Shown here: positions 26,871-36,138 of the stretch, one piece after another
Position numbering within the stretch: the first letter of the stretch is position 1
Layout: each line of letters starts with the position of its first letter
Source: Acidovorax defluvii
GTDB taxonomy: Bacteria > Pseudomonadota > Gammaproteobacteria > Burkholderiales > Burkholderiaceae_C
DNA: 64,000 bases
Reading direction: 5' to 3'
Assembly: GCA_003268905.1 (NCBI GenBank)
Contig: QLTU01000013.1
Location: forward strand, 1 to 64,000
Made by a program: the position numbers and the translations under genes
Notes under the pieces: generated by a model
Database searches by the model: none
What the model was told of the DNA's origin: nothing
The model's input: the letters and a program-made list of their open reading frames with translations, nothing else

Positions 26871-27374
26871 TCAATGCAGGCGCACAGCAGTTTGCTGGGC
26901 CAACAGTTCGCACACCGGCCGCGGGTTGTGGGGCGATGCCGGGTACAGCGTGGCGGTCAACAAGGTGCGTAAGCCTTGCGCCTGGCGCTCCCGCATCAGA
27001 TCGGCAAAGGCCTGCTGTGCTTGAGGTATGCCCCACAGGCGGTCGGCATCGTCCAGTGCCAGCAAGTCCTGGCAGGCAAAGTGTTGCAGCACGCAGCCCA
27101 TGTCGGCAAAGTGCAGCCCGGCGGCCACTTCCTGCGCCCATTGCGTGGCCGACAGGCAGGCAATGCTGTCAATGACCCCGTTGCCGCGTGCATGCTGCGC
27201 CAGAGCGTGGAGCAAGTGGGTTTTGCCGCTGCCCGGTGGCCCTGCCAGCAACAGGGTGCTGAGCGCGGGGCACTCTTGCGCCACAAAGCGGATGCCTGCT
27301 GCACGCGCATGCTGGCTGCTGCGCCGGGGCACAAAGCTGGCCAGCGTCCATTGGCGCCGGGGGTGATAGAGCAT
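26871..27374 (-). CDS. Minimal DnaA/Hda-like AAA+ ATPase
   Basis: A 167-residue ATPase-core protein. After a short leader (MLYHPRRQWTLASFVPRR) it has Walker A in LAGPPGSGKTHLLHAL and a Walker B-like LLALDDADRLWG. The sensor region is LRTLLTATLYP. The order follows DnaA and Hda, but it ends where the sensor-II lid and the DNA-binding domain should begin, so it is an AAA+ core alone. It may be a decayed Hda/DnaA paralogue or a partner of a mobile element. No transposase adjoins it. The start at MLYHPR follows a GA-rich ribosome-binding site. Confidence 0.6.
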   Translation of the reverse strand: MLYHPRRQWTLASFVPRRSSQHARAAGIRFVAQECPALSTLLLAGPPGSGKTHLLHALAQHARGNGVIDSIACLSATQWAQEVAAGLHFADMGCVLQHFACQDLLALDDADRLWGIPQAQQAFADLMRERQAQGLRTLLTATLYPASPHNPRPVCELLAQQTAVRLH

Positions 27375-27505
27375 GCTGCGATCCTCTTGTTGCTGACGTG
27401 CGCAGCTTAGGCGCGGCCTGCGACAAGTTGCGCCGCAAAGAAGCCACTGCGACGAACTGAGCACAAACAGAGCAGCAGAGCGCTCACCGCAGGCGTGGAG
27501 CACCT

Positions 27506-27922
27506 TCAGATCGGCAGCAGCTTGACGGGTGGCTTCCAACCCTTGGCACTGGCACGGCGAGCCAATTTTTTGTCATCAAACGTGGCCATGCTGCTGCAAT
27601 GGCGGCTGGAGGCATGGTGCAGCGCATCGGCAAAGTCAAACCCATCGCCCAAAGCGGTTGCGGCCAGTTCCACTGCCACGCGGTCTTCGACCTCCAGGTT
27701 GGGCATGGCCAGCAAATGCGACAGCACCGCCAGCACATCCTCAGGTGGGCTCTTGTAGTAACCGCGCAGCACCCACTCCAGCTCCAGCACCACGGTTTTG
27801 CTGACAAACAAGGACTTGCCGCTTTCCAGCAACTTTCTGGCCGCCGCGCTTTGCTTTTGTGAAGGCGCATCGCTGCTGGCCACGTAGTAACGGGCCAGCA
27901 CATTCGTGTCCAGCGCGATCAT
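27506..27922 (-). CDS. vapC: VapC-like PIN domain ribonuclease toxin
   Basis: A 138-residue PIN nuclease. It has the first Asp in MIALDTNVLARYYV, the conserved Glu in TVVLELEWVLRG, and a later acidic pair in GFDFADALHHA and MATFDDKKLAR. VapC toxins cleave tRNA or rRNA and inhibit translation when the antitoxin is degraded. The antitoxin gene lies upstream with a 4-base overlap. Confidence 0.9.
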   Translation of the reverse strand: MIALDTNVLARYYVASSDAPSQKQSAAARKLLESGKSLFVSKTVVLELEWVLRGYYKSPPEDVLAVLSHLLAMPNLEVEDRVAVELAATALGDGFDFADALHHASSRHCSSMATFDDKKLARRASAKGWKPPVKLLPI

Positions 27923-28155
27923 GGCGCTTCAGTGACCAGACTGGCCACATCAAAATCTGCGGGCACCCCTTTACGCCGACTTTGGATCATCCCGAAGCCG
28001 CTGTCCTGCGCCTGCCGAACCGAGCGCGCGGGCCGCAGGGCAATGTGGTCACCTTCGATCTCGAACGTCACCGCCATGCCTTGCTTGAGTCCAAAATGCT
28101 GGCGCACATCCCGCGGAATAGTGACCTGTCCTTTGCTGGTCAGTGTGGTTTGCAT
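27919..28155 (-). CDS. vapB: AbrB/MazE-type antitoxin (VapB)
   Basis: A 78-residue protein with an N-terminal swapped-hairpin AbrB DNA-binding fold (TTLTSKGQVTIPRDVRQHFG) and a C-terminal toxin-binding tail. It is the partner of the overlapping PIN toxin. The promoter must lie within about 30 bases, between its start and the end of cobC, and coincides with a perfect palindrome at 28171-28187, the probable autoregulatory operator. Confidence 0.9.
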   Translation of the reverse strand: MQTTLTSKGQVTIPRDVRQHFGLKQGMAVTFEIEGDHIALRPARSVRQAQDSGFGMIQSRRKGVPADFDVASLVTEAP

Positions 28156-28170
28156 GGCAATGCCCCAAAT

Positions 28171-28187
28171 GTATTACCCTGTAATAC
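28171..28187. promoter_or_regulatory. vapBC operator palindrome
   Basis: GTATTACCCTGTAATAC has perfect 7-base arms and lies 16 bases upstream of the vapB start, overlapping the last base of cobC. The position suits autorepression by the VapBC complex. Binding is inferred. Confidence 0.6.
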
Positions 28188-29200
28188 TAGCATGCCGATG
28201 TGTGCCTCCATACCGCCGCCCGCAAGGCCTCTTGCGGCTCGGGCGCCAGCACGCCCAGGCGCACCACGCCGGGAAGGCCGAACGAGGCGCAGTCGCGCAG
28301 CTTGATGCCCTGCGCCCGCAGGTGGTGCAGCAGCGCGGGCAGGTCGGCCACCGGGGGCCGCGCGCAGAAGTAGTTGGCCTGGCTGCCGGGCAGCACCTCC
28401 CAGCCCAGCGCGTCGCACAGCGCCAGCTGGCGCGCCTTCCAGTCGCGCAGCACACCCAGGCATTCGGCCAGCCAGTGCTGCACGCGGGGCTGCACCCAGG
28501 CCTGCAACAGCGCCACGCCGTGCGCGCCCACGGGCCAGGACGGCGCCAGCGCAACAAGGGCTGCCGCATCGGCCTCGCAGCCCTGCGGCGCGATGGCGTA
28601 GGCGGCGCGCACGCCCGTCAGGCCCAGGGCCTTGTTGGGGGTCCACAGTTGCCAGACGCGTCCCAGGCGCCCCGGCGGCGGCGCATGGCCTTCGAGGCGC
28701 AAGGGGTGGTAGGCGCAGTCGAGCACGCGCAGGGCGTCCTGCCCACTGCCGTCCAGCAGCCAGGCGGCCAGCGCCGTGTCGCTCCGGCCCAGCGGACTGG
28801 AGGGCTCGCAGGCCCATTGCAGCGCGGCACCGGTACCGGGTGCGTGACAGAAGACCAGGCCCCAGGCGCGGGCGGCCTGGGCATAGTCGCCATAGCCATG
28901 CGCAGGCACCGCCACGGCGCCTGCACCGCGCCGCACGGCCAGCGCCGTGATGCGGTGGATGAACTCGCTGGCGCTGCCCGCCAGCACGATGCGTGCGGGC
29001 GCCACGCCATGAAACACGGCCAGCTGCGCGCGCAAGGCGGTGTAGGCCGGGTCGGGATAGCGCGTGGCGTCGGCCTGCTGCACGGCGGCGAGGGCCATGG
29101 GGCACGGGCCGCAGGCGTTGCTGTTGGTCGAGAAGTCGTTCGGCGCGGCGCCGAGGCCGTCGGTGCCGCCGTGGCAGGGCATGGCTGCGGCATCAGGCAT
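28187..29200 (-). CDS. cobC: L-threonine-O-3-phosphate decarboxylase-like aminotransferase
   Basis: A 337-residue PLP enzyme of the aminotransferase I/II fold, of the CobC/CobD(Salmonella) group that supplies the aminopropanol linker of cobalamin. It has DFSTNSNACGPCP, YPDPAYTALR, VLAGSASEFIHR and the PLP-lysine region WTPNKALGLTGVRAAYA. It is the last gene of the B12 operon and overlaps the chimeric gene upstream by 8 bases. It has a close tandem relative in that chimera, whose N-terminal two-thirds match it almost motif for motif. Confidence 0.87.
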   Translation of the reverse strand: MPDAAAMPCHGGTDGLGAAPNDFSTNSNACGPCPMALAAVQQADATRYPDPAYTALRAQLAVFHGVAPARIVLAGSASEFIHRITALAVRRGAGAVAVPAHGYGDYAQAARAWGLVFCHAPGTGAALQWACEPSSPLGRSDTALAAWLLDGSGQDALRVLDCAYHPLRLEGHAPPPGRLGRVWQLWTPNKALGLTGVRAAYAIAPQGCEADAAALVALAPSWPVGAHGVALLQAWVQPRVQHWLAECLGVLRDWKARQLALCDALGWEVLPGSQANYFCARPPVADLPALLHHLRAQGIKLRDCASFGLPGVVRLGVLAPEPQEALRAAVWRHTSAC

Positions 29201-29978
29201 TCCAGGCCCCTTGAATAGCTACGATAAAAATAGCTGACACCGCAATACCAGAAAGGGTCCAAGCCACTTTTGAAGCAAATTTTTGCGCCCACCCCACATC
29301 CCGTGGCGTGGGCGCCCGCCCCTGCGCATGCAACTGGTACACGCCCGGTTTGGTGAGCCGCACACCCAGCGTCAGCCCCATGGCCTTGTTAGGCGTCCAC
29401 AGCTGCCAGCAGGCCGATGGCAGGTGCGGCGATGGCGATCCAGCCCAGGCACCCTCCTCGTCCAGCCGCAGTGGTGCATAAGCGCAGTCGAGCACGCGCA
29501 GCGCAGCGACGGTGCTGCCGTCCTGCCATGTGCGCACCGCAGGATCTGCCCGACCCAGCGGGCTGGAGGGCTCGCACGCCCATTGCAAACCCGCCGCAGC
29601 ACCACCTCCCCGCACAACATCGAGCCCGCGCACTTGCGCAGCCTGGGCATAGTCGCCATAGCTGTGCGGCGGCACTGCCACCTGCACCGCGCCTTGCTGT
29701 GCGGCCAGGGCGGTCATGCGGTGAATGAACTCGCTGGCACTGGCCGCCAGCACAATGCGCGCCGGGGTCACGCCATGAAAAGCACCCAAACCCTCGCGCA
29801 GCGCCGTGTAGGCCGGGTCGGGGTAGTGCGTGGCATCGGCCGACTGCACGGCGTGCAGTGCCTCGGGGCACGGGCCACAAGCGTTGCTGTTGGTCGAGAA
29901 ATCAAACACCGGAACGCCCGCAGCATCCGGCCCACCGTGCAATGGCACGGGCGTGGAGAAACAACTTGGGGAGGTCAT
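29193..29978 (-). CDS. Chimera: N-terminal part of CobC-like enzyme fused to C-terminal CobD tail
   Basis: A 261-residue protein made of two parts. Residues 1-203 copy the CobC-like decarboxylase encoded next door (DFSTNSNACGPCPEAL, YPDPAYTALR, SASEFIHRMTALA) up to the PLP-lysine motif WTPNKAMGLT. From about residue 204 the sequence GVRLTKPGVYQLHAQGR continues as the C-terminal tail of CobD (NVRLAKPGVYTLHSKGR in the intact cobD upstream), with its hydrophobic helix. The reading frame is open throughout, overlaps cobD by 4 bases and cobC by 8, and lacks the C-terminal aminotransferase domain. It is probably non-functional as a decarboxylase and most likely the scar of a tandem duplication. Confidence 0.82.
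   Translation of the reverse strand: MTSPSCFSTPVPLHGGPDAAGVPVFDFSTNSNACGPCPEALHAVQSADATHYPDPAYTALREGLGAFHGVTPARIVLAASASEFIHRMTALAAQQGAVQVAVPPHSYGDYAQAAQVRGLDVVRGGGAAAGLQWACEPSSPLGRADPAVRTWQDGSTVAALRVLDCAYAPLRLDEEGAWAGSPSPHLPSACWQLWTPNKAMGLTLGVRLTKPGVYQLHAQGRAPTPRDVGWAQKFASKVAWTLSGIAVSAIFIVAIQGAWNA
29213..29246 (+). repeat. Dispersed repeat, partial copy G
   Basis: TAGCTACGATAAAAATAGCT followed by GACACCGC aligns with the first half of the reference copy at 9819. The hairpin half is missing. It lies within the last codons of the chimeric gene and encodes part of its terminal hydrophobic helix. Confidence 0.5.
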
Positions 29979-30979
29979 GCGTGCGCCCAGGCAACCCCCA
30001 CCAGCACCAGCAGTTGCAGGCCCGCCACCACGGGCACCATCGCCAGCACCACCTGCGTGCCCAGGCGCGCGGCACGCCGCGTATCCAGAGGCCCCGCCCT
30101 GCGGCCCTTGCTGTGCAGCGTGTACACACCGGGCTTGGCCAGGCGCACGTTCAACGCCAGCGCCATGGCCGCCATGGGCCAGCCGCTGTTGGGGGATGGC
30201 GTCTTGCGCGCCTGGCGGGCCAGCGTGGAAAACGGCTGGCCCCTGGCGACCACCGCCAGCAACAGGGCGGTGATGCGGGCTGGCACCCACGACAGCACGT
30301 CGTCCGCCCGCGCCGCCCACTTGCCCGCACATTGCCAGTAGCGCCCGCCGCGCATGCCGGGGTAGCCCCACATGGCATCGGCCGTATTGGCAAAGCGGTA
30401 CAGCGCAGCGCCCGGCAGGCCCAGCAGCGCAAACCAAAAGAGCGGCGCCACCACGGAATCATTCAGGTTCTCGGCCAGCGACTCGATGGCCGATTCGCGC
30501 ACCTGTACGGCGGTGAGCGCGCTTACATCACGGCTCACCAGCCGGGCCAGTTGCGCGCGCCCGGCGGGCAGCGACTGACCCAGCGCCACCTCCACCGCCA
30601 GCACCTCGTCGTGCAACATGCGCCAGGCCAGCAGCGGCTTGAGCAGCAGCGCCAGCAAGGCAGCCGCCACAAAGCCGTGCAGCATCAGCACCAGATGTTG
30701 CGCCCCCCAAGCCACTACCAAAACAATAGCTGCCAGCGCAAGCCAGACAAGCGCTGAGCGCCAAAAAGCCTTCAAATCGTCAGCGACGGGGGCCGTGGGC
30801 GCCAGCCGGTCGCCCCACCACTTCAGCGCCCGCCCCATCCAGACCACAGGGTGCCAGGCGGCGGGTGGCTCACCCAACCACCAGTCCACCGCCAGCGCCA
30901 GCAGCGGCACGCCGATCCACACCGCCAATTGGGGCCAGCCCCCTGCGGGTGTGAGCAATAAAAGCCAGTGGTCGGACAC
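29975..30979 (-). CDS. cobD: Adenosylcobinamide-phosphate synthase CobD/CbiB
   Basis: A 334-residue membrane enzyme that joins adenosylcobyric acid to aminopropanol (phosphate). It has LALAVDWWLGEPPAAWHPVVWMG at the N terminus, RESAIESLAENLNDSVVAPLFW in the middle and MALALNVRLAKPGVY near the end, with about four membrane helices. The GTG at 30979, 11 bases after the cobO stop, is the best start; a TTG seven codons earlier is less likely. A copy of the dispersed repeat (30714-30776) lies inside the gene and encodes hydrophobic residues. It overlaps the chimera start by ATGA. Confidence 0.9.
   Translation of the reverse strand: MSDHWLLLLTPAGGWPQLAVWIGVPLLALAVDWWLGEPPAAWHPVVWMGRALKWWGDRLAPTAPVADDLKAFWRSALVWLALAAIVLVVAWGAQHLVLMLHGFVAAALLALLLKPLLAWRMLHDEVLAVEVALGQSLPAGRAQLARLVSRDVSALTAVQVRESAIESLAENLNDSVVAPLFWFALLGLPGAALYRFANTADAMWGYPGMRGGRYWQCAGKWAARADDVLSWVPARITALLLAVVARGQPFSTLARQARKTPSPNSGWPMAAMALALNVRLAKPGVYTLHSKGRRAGPLDTRRAARLGTQVVLAMVPVVAGLQLLVLVGVAWAHA
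30714..30776 (+). repeat. Dispersed repeat, copy B (inside cobD)
   Basis: CAATAGCTGCCAGCGC, a spacer, AAGCGCTGAGCGCCAAAAAG and CCTTCAAAT align with the reference copy at 9819. It is in frame with cobD and specifies part of a hydrophobic helix (FWRSALVWLALAAIV). Confidence 0.65.
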
Positions 30980-30989
30980 GGCAGCCTGA

Positions 30990-31559
30990 CTAGTCCTCAA
31001 TGCCGCGCTGCGCGGGAATGCCCGCCTTGAACGCGTGCTTGACCATCTGCATTTCGGTCACGGTGTCGGCCAGTTCGATGATCTCGGGCGGGCAGCGGCG
31101 GCCGGTGAGGCACACATGCACGTCCTTGGGCCGCTCGCGCAGGGTCTGCAGCACGCCTTCAAGCGGAAGCCAGCCGTAGATCAACGGATAGGTGATTTCA
31201 TCCAGCACCACCATGAAGTATTCACCCGACAGGATGGCGGCACGCGCCTTCTCCCAGCCGTCACGCGCCAGCTGCGCGGAATGCTCCAGGTCCTGGCTCT
31301 TCCAGCTGAAGCCGTCGCCCAGCCCCTCGATGGGCAGGCCAATCTGCTCGAACATGCGGTGCTCTCCAAAGCGCGCCGTGGGCACCTTCATGAACTGGAA
31401 GATCTTCACGGCCTTGCCACGGCCGTGGGCACGCAGCGCCAGGCCGAAAGCTGCGGTGCTCTTGCCCTTGCCGTCGCCGGTGTTGACGATGACGAGGCCC
31501 CGGCGTTCGCCCTCGGGTTTTTCATAGCGCTTCTCGGTGGGAGGTGTTTCAATTTGCAT
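30990..31559 (-). CDS. cobO: Cob(I)yrinic acid a,c-diamide adenosyltransferase
   Basis: A 189-residue ATP:corrinoid adenosyltransferase of the CobO/BtuR/CobA type. The P-loop is [20 protein letters not shown]. Further motifs are [28 protein letters not shown] and [11 protein letters not shown]. It attaches the 5'-deoxyadenosyl group to cobalt. The ATG at 31559 is 9 bases from GAAAGA. Alternatives are an ATG at 31568 and a GTG at 31592 that would overlap the cobN stop as GTGA, in keeping with the close packing of this operon. Confidence 0.93.
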   Translation of the reverse strand: MQIETPPTEKRYEKPEGERRGLVIVNTGDGKGKSTAAFGLALRAHGRGKAVKIFQFMKVPTARFGEHRMFEQIGLPIEGLGDGFSWKSQDLEHSAQLARDGWEKARAAILSGEYFMVVLDEITYPLIYGWLPLEGVLQTLRERPKDVHVCLTGRRCPPEIIELADTVTEMQMVKHAFKAGIPAQRGIED

Positions 31560-31588
31560 GGCGTTCATTCTTTCAGAGTGGTAGGGCG

Positions 31589-34500
31589 TCACATCGCGGC
31601 CAATTGCGACGGCGGGGACAGGGAAGATGGGCGACGGGCCTGCCAGGTAGCGCCAGCGAGCACCACAAGGGACATGGCCAGCAGCGCCACGATGCCCGCC
31701 ATGCGCTCCAACAATGTGGTTTCGGTCACCGCGGCTTCACGCTCGGGCTGGCGCTCCAGCAGCACGCCCATCGCGGGCACCGCGGACGCGGCGGGTGGAG
31801 TGTTGGCCTGGGGCGGTGGTGCAGGCAGATCGGCGGATGGGGGCACAGGCTGCGCCAACGCAGCTGCGGGCGACTGCGGCGCCGCCACGGCCATACCGGT
31901 CGGTACAGAAGCGGTGCCCTGCGCGGCCTGCTCCACCCAGCGGCGCACGCTGGGCAGCTCGGCCGCCAGCGACGCGGCGCGCGTCAGCTCCTGGTACATC
32001 TGCGCGAGCTGTTGTTGCGTGTCGATATCGGCCTGCCAATAGCCCTGGCGCTGCGCCTGCACCAGGCGCTCCAGCGACTGGGCGTAGGCCTGTGGATGCT
32101 CCTTGAGCCATTCGGGCAGGCCCAGCTGGTGCTTGTCGCGCACCAGCACGTCAAAGAAACTCTGCCAGTGGTCACTGCGCACCGTGTCGGGTGCCACGGC
32201 CTGCCAGCCCCAGGCGTACTGCACGGCTTTGAGCACTTGCAGCGTGCCCGAGTACCCCTCGGCCTTCTGCGCCTGCAGCCAGCCGGGGTGCAGGTAGCGC
32301 GACTGCATCTCCAGCGCTATGGCGCGCTGTGCCGTCTCGGTGGTGGGCTCGGCCACGTCGTGCAGTTGCGCCACATGCAGCTCCAGCCCCTGCGGCCGGC
32401 CGGCCACGCGGGCGGCGGCCGAGAGGCCGCCCAGGTACTGGAATGGGTCGTCCGAGCTGACCATGGCGTACAGGTGCGAGCTGCGCGAGAGGATGGCTGC
32501 ATCGGTCCGGCGCAGGTGGGCACCCAGGGCCTGCGCAGCCCTCGCACCCGCCACGCCTGTCACGGGTTCGCCGTCCAGATACGGCTGGCTCATGCGTTCG
32601 AGAAACATCTGGCCCAGACGCGCATCGTTGGCCTGCAGGCCGTCGCTTTGCACCGCGTCGGACAGGCCGGTGCCGTAGTCGCCCACCGCATTGCCGAACG
32701 AGCGCACGCGCGCCAGTAGCTCGGCCTGCGCGCGGGGCACGCCTTGCTTGCGCAGCTCCTGGTCGATCTGCTCGGTGTTGCGTGCGATCACGTTGCCGGG
32801 CTCGGCCGTGGCGGCCTGGGCCACGGCGCGGTCCAGCAGCGCCATGAGCGCGGGGAACTGGTCGCGGTACGAGCCGGTGATGCTCATGAGCACATCGACG
32901 CGCGGGCGTTTGAGTTCTTCTGCGGGAATGGTTTCCACGCGCACCGGGCGGCCGGCATCGTCCCACACCGGACGCATGCCCAGGGCCACCAGCGCCTGTG
33001 CTTCCATGATGCCCTGGTGGCGCAGCGTCTCGCCCGCCCACAGTGACAGCGCCATGCGCTGCGGCGCCTGGCCGCCGTGGCGCGCCTGGTAGTCCTTGAA
33101 CCAGTCGTTGAACAGCGTCTGGGCCACGGCATAGGCCTGGCGCGTGGGCAGTCGGCTCGGGTCCAGCCCCGTGAGGTTGCGGCCCGTGGGCAGACTGTCG
33201 GGGTTGCGGATGGGGTCGCCACCGTAGGCAGCGGGCAGGTAGCGGCCCTCCAGCGCGGCCAGCAGGCCGGGCAGCTCGCCCTCGGTGGCGAGCAGGCGCT
33301 CCAGCTCTTGCGCGCGCCGGGCCAGCTGCAGCAACGCGGGGGTGTCGATGGGCTGGCGCGCTGCGCGGTTGGGCACGTAGTCTTCGGCGCGCACCACGTC
33401 GGATGCCGCCTGCGCCGGCAGCGCGGGGCGCAGGTCGAGCACACTCGCGGCCTCGGCGTCCTTCAATGCCACCTCCAGCCAGCGCGCGGGGCGCGCGGCC
33501 AGCACCGCGTCGTGCTGGATGAGAAAGGCTTCGTCGATGTCCTCGCCCAGCGCCTCAATCAGCGGCTTGCGCAGCGCCTGCAGGATGGTTTCGCGCCGCT
33601 GCTCGGGCGCGGGCACGCGGCCGAACACAGCCAGGCCCTTGGGTTGCGAGCTTTGCGCGAGCTGGTCCAGGTAGGGGTGCAGGATTTCGAGGAAGCCGTG
33701 GAAATCGGCCGCGATGCGCTCGGCGCTCCAGCCCAGGTCGCGGTGCAGCTGGTGCTCCACGAACTGCGCCACCAGCTGCTTTTCGAGCGCGCGACGCGTG
33801 GGGCCTTCGTCCACGGTTTCCCATTCGTGCATCACCTCGTGCATGTGGGCCATGCGCGCCGCAAAGCCCGCCGGCGCAAACACCGGCGTGCGGTGGCTCA
33901 CCAGCATGGCGCGGCCCCGGCGCTTGGCCGTGAGGGCCTCGCCCAGGTTGTCCACGATGTAGGGGTAGACCACGGGCAGGTCACCGAGCGGCAGCAGCGC
34001 GTCGTCGTGCACATCCAGCGCACGCGCCTTGCCACCCGCCCATTCCTGCGTGCCGTGCGTGCCGAAGTGGATGAGCGCATCAGCCTCCAGCTGCGCCCAC
34101 AGGTACACGGCCAGGTAGTGGTGCGACAGCGGCGCCTTGGATTTGTGCATGAAGGGGTTCTGGCCCTGGCGCAGGGTTTCCTCGCGCGGCGGCTGGGGCA
34201 GCACGGCCAGCTGGCCCACCTGCAGGCGCGGGATCGCAAACACTTTTTCGCCCTGCCAATCGACCACGTAGCGGCTCTTTGCGGGTGCGCCCCAGTGCGC
34301 GTTCATGCGCTCGCGCACGGCCTTTGGCAAGGTGGCCAGGTGCTGCTCATAACGCGCCAGTGGCAGCGCGGCGGCCTGGCCGTTTTGCAGCAGCGCGTGC
34401 ACATCGGCGCCGGGGTAATAGGCAGCGAGCAGCGGCTTGAGCCCATCAATCCAGCCCTGCTCGGGCACGCGCTGCGTGCGGTAACCCGCCTGGGCCAGGC

Positions 34501-35776
34501 CGCCGGACACCTGCTCCAGACTGCGCGGCACGTTGAGAAACGAGGCGCCAAAGTTGGTGCCGCCCGGCGGGTAGTTGTAGACCATGGCCACCAGGCGCTT
34601 GTCGGCGGCAGGCTTGGTCTGCAGCGCGATCAGGCGCCGCGCCTTGGCGGCCACGGCCTGTGCCTGGCGCTCAATGAGTCGAAATTCTTGCCCCTGGGCA
34701 CCGTGGGCGGCCACCAGGACCGGGTCGATGGCACCGGCCGCCTCGGGCTGCGCCAGGTAAAACGGCACGTCGGACAGCGACAGGCCCGTGTCGCTGGCCT
34801 CCCACGCCGCCGCATCGCCCGCACGGTAAGGCTGTGTGCCCAGCAGGGGCACGCCCCAGCGCGCCAGCAGCGGCTGCAGTGCGGCGGCCTGGGGCACGAG
34901 CTGGTGTAGCACCAGGGCGGAGGCATGCAGGCGGCCGGGGCCAGAGCCAGCGCTTGCGGGCAGCTCCAGCACCTCGGCCAGCGTCTGCGCCGTGACCTGC
35001 TGGCCAAAGGCGGCATAGGCGAACAGGCCCTGCTGGCGGAAGGTGCGCAGCCAGGCGTCGAGCCATCCGGTGCTGCCATCGACAAAATGGTGGCGGTGCA
35101 CCAGCACGGCCACGGCGGGCAGGCCCTGCAGTTCGGGCTGGCCCCGGCGCCATGCCTCCAGCGCTGAGGCATGGGGCAACAGGCGGGGGGCATCGGGGTG
35201 GTAGATGCCACGGGCGGGCAGGATCGCGGGCGCGGGCAAGGCGGGCATGGCGACACCCGCTACGGTGGCACGCGCCAGGGCGATGGCGCTCTGCAGGTTG
35301 CGCGGGCCACCGGCCTGCAGGTAAGCCGCCATGCGGGCTGGCGCGTCCAGCGCAGCCATGTCGATTGCGGGCACTCCGGCAGGCACCCAGACCAGGCGGC
35401 CGGGGAAACGTGTCGCACGGGCATCGAGCTGCGCCCCTGCCATGCGGCGCAGGCGTGCCTCCACGCTGGCATGCGGCGCGTCTACCCACACCAGCGCAGC
35501 GCCCGCCAGCGCGCGCTGCAGCTTCCGGGCATCCGCCGCATCCAGCACCGCCGGGCCCGCGAGCGGGTAGTCGATGTGCGCAAAGCCCAGGCCCGCCTCG
35601 GTGGCCAGGCGCTGCACCATCGCCGTGCGCGTGGCGGTGGTGATATCGGAGGTGAGCCACAGCAACACGGGCGCAGCCTTATCGGCGCGATCGGCTGTGC
35701 CAGCCGGGACGGCATGCACCTGCGGCGCAGCCAGCAGCAGGCACCACAATGCCGCGCACAAGATGAGCGCGTTCAT
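31589..35776 (-). CDS. cobN: CobN-like chelatase subunit with signal peptide and C-terminal membrane anchor
   Basis: A 1395-residue protein of the CobN/magnesium-chelatase H family. It has a signal peptide ([20 protein letters not shown]), the large chelatase body with [14 protein letters not shown] and [19 protein letters not shown], a Pro/Ala-rich linker, and one hydrophobic helix near the end (about residues 1358-1377, [19 protein letters not shown]). Ordinary CobN is cytosolic and works with CobS/CobT, which are not seen here. This version should face the periplasm. It overlaps the DUF2149 gene by 4 bases and forms a unit with it and the ExbB-like gene. Corrin-ring genes are absent, so a role in metal or corrinoid handling is more likely than de novo insertion. 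Confidence 0.85.
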   Translation of the reverse strand: MNALILCAALWCLLLAAPQVHAVPAGTADRADKAAPVLLWLTSDITTATRTAMVQRLATEAGLGFAHIDYPLAGPAVLDAADARKLQRALAGAALVWVDAPHASVEARLRRMAGAQLDARATRFPGRLVWVPAGVPAIDMAALDAPARMAAYLQAGGPRNLQSAIALARATVAGVAMPALPAPAILPARGIYHPDAPRLLPHASALEAWRRGQPELQGLPAVAVLVHRHHFVDGSTGWLDAWLRTFRQQGLFAYAAFGQQVTAQTLAEVLELPASAGSGPGRLHASALVLHQLVPQAAALQPLLARWGVPLLGTQPYRAGDAAAWEASDTGLSLSDVPFYLAQPEAAGAIDPVLVAAHGAQGQEFRLIERQAQAVAAKARRLIALQTKPAADKRLVAMVYNYPPGGTNFGASFLNVPRSLEQVSGGLAQAGYRTQRVPEQGWIDGLKPLLAAYYPGADVHALLQNGQAAALPLARYEQHLATLPKAVRERMNAHWGAPAKSRYVVDWQGEKVFAIPRLQVGQLAVLPQPPREETLRQGQNPFMHKSKAPLSHHYLAVYLWAQLEADALIHFGTHGTQEWAGGKARALDVHDDALLPLGDLPVVYPYIVDNLGEALTAKRRGRAMLVSHRTPVFAPAGFAARMAHMHEVMHEWETVDEGPTRRALEKQLVAQFVEHQLHRDLGWSAERIAADFHGFLEILHPYLDQLAQSSQPKGLAVFGRVPAPEQRRETILQALRKPLIEALGEDIDEAFLIQHDAVLAARPARWLEVALKDAEAASVLDLRPALPAQAASDVVRAEDYVPNRAARQPIDTPALLQLARRAQELERLLATEGELPGLLAALEGRYLPAAYGGDPIRNPDSLPTGRNLTGLDPSRLPTRQAYAVAQTLFNDWFKDYQARHGGQAPQRMALSLWAGETLRHQGIMEAQALVALGMRPVWDDAGRPVRVETIPAEELKRPRVDVLMSITGSYRDQFPALMALLDRAVAQAATAEPGNVIARNTEQIDQELRKQGVPRAQAELLARVRSFGNAVGDYGTGLSDAVQSDGLQANDARLGQMFLERMSQPYLDGEPVTGVAGARAAQALGAHLRRTDAAILSRSSHLYAMVSSDDPFQYLGGLSAAARVAGRPQGLELHVAQLHDVAEPTTETAQRAIALEMQSRYLHPGWLQAQKAEGYSGTLQVLKAVQYAWGWQAVAPDTVRSDHWQSFFDVLVRDKHQLGLPEWLKEHPQAYAQSLERLVQAQRQGYWQADIDTQQQLAQMYQELTRAASLAAELPSVRRWVEQAAQGTASVPTGMAVAAPQSPAAALAQPVPPSADLPAPPPQANTPPAASAVPAMGVLLERQPEREAAVTETTLLERMAGIVALLAMSLVVLAGATWQARRPSSLSPPSQLAAM

Positions 35777-36138
35777 GGCTGGGCGGATGGTCCACCGGCC
35801 GCTTCAGGGGCTGACACAGCGCGCGTTTCAGGGATGTAGACGATGTTGCCGTCTTCGAGCTGGTAGGCCACGCCCGCACGCACGCCCTGCCCTTGCGCTG
35901 CGCTGCCAGCGCCCTTGAAGCGCACTTCCTTGCCCTGCTCGCGCACCACCACTTCCATGTCGGGCTGACCCGCGTTGCGGATGATGGTGACGCTTTCGTT
36001 GGCGCTGGTCTGGCTCTGCACGGCCACGGCCGTGAGCAGCGCCACCACCAGCACCAGGAACACGTCCACCAGGTTCACGGCGGACAGCATCGGGTCGTCG
36101 TCGTCCTCGGCCAGGACACTCAGGTGATTCAACATCAT
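35773..36138 (-). CDS. DUF2149 protein, ExbD-like single-span membrane protein
   Basis: A 121-residue protein. A short acidic cytoplasmic start (EDDDDPML) leads into one helix, VNLVDVFLVLVVALLTAV, with an Asp near its beginning, as in ExbD/TolR where that Asp carries protons. The rest is a small periplasmic domain (VTIIRNAGQPDMEVVVREQGKE). DUF2149 genes commonly sit next to ExbB-like and CobN genes. The gene overlaps both neighbours by ATGA. A proton-channel partner role is inferred from position and the buried Asp. Confidence 0.8.
   Translation of the reverse strand: MMLNHLSVLAEDDDDPMLSAVNLVDVFLVLVVALLTAVAVQSQTSANESVTIIRNAGQPDMEVVVREQGKEVRFKGAGSAAQGQGVRAGVAYQLEDGNIVYIPETRAVSAPEAAGGPSAQP

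Noticed and set aside
26656-27374. IstB of an IS21-like insertion sequence.
   Set aside because: The ATPase lacks the IstB N-terminal signature, no istA transposase or terminal inverted repeats flank it, and its order of motifs is closer to DnaA/Hda.
33077-34909. A 610-codon open frame on the plus strand opposite cobN.
   Set aside because: It has the His/Gln/Arg-rich content of an antisense shadow in GC-rich DNA. The minus-strand CobN has family motifs throughout.
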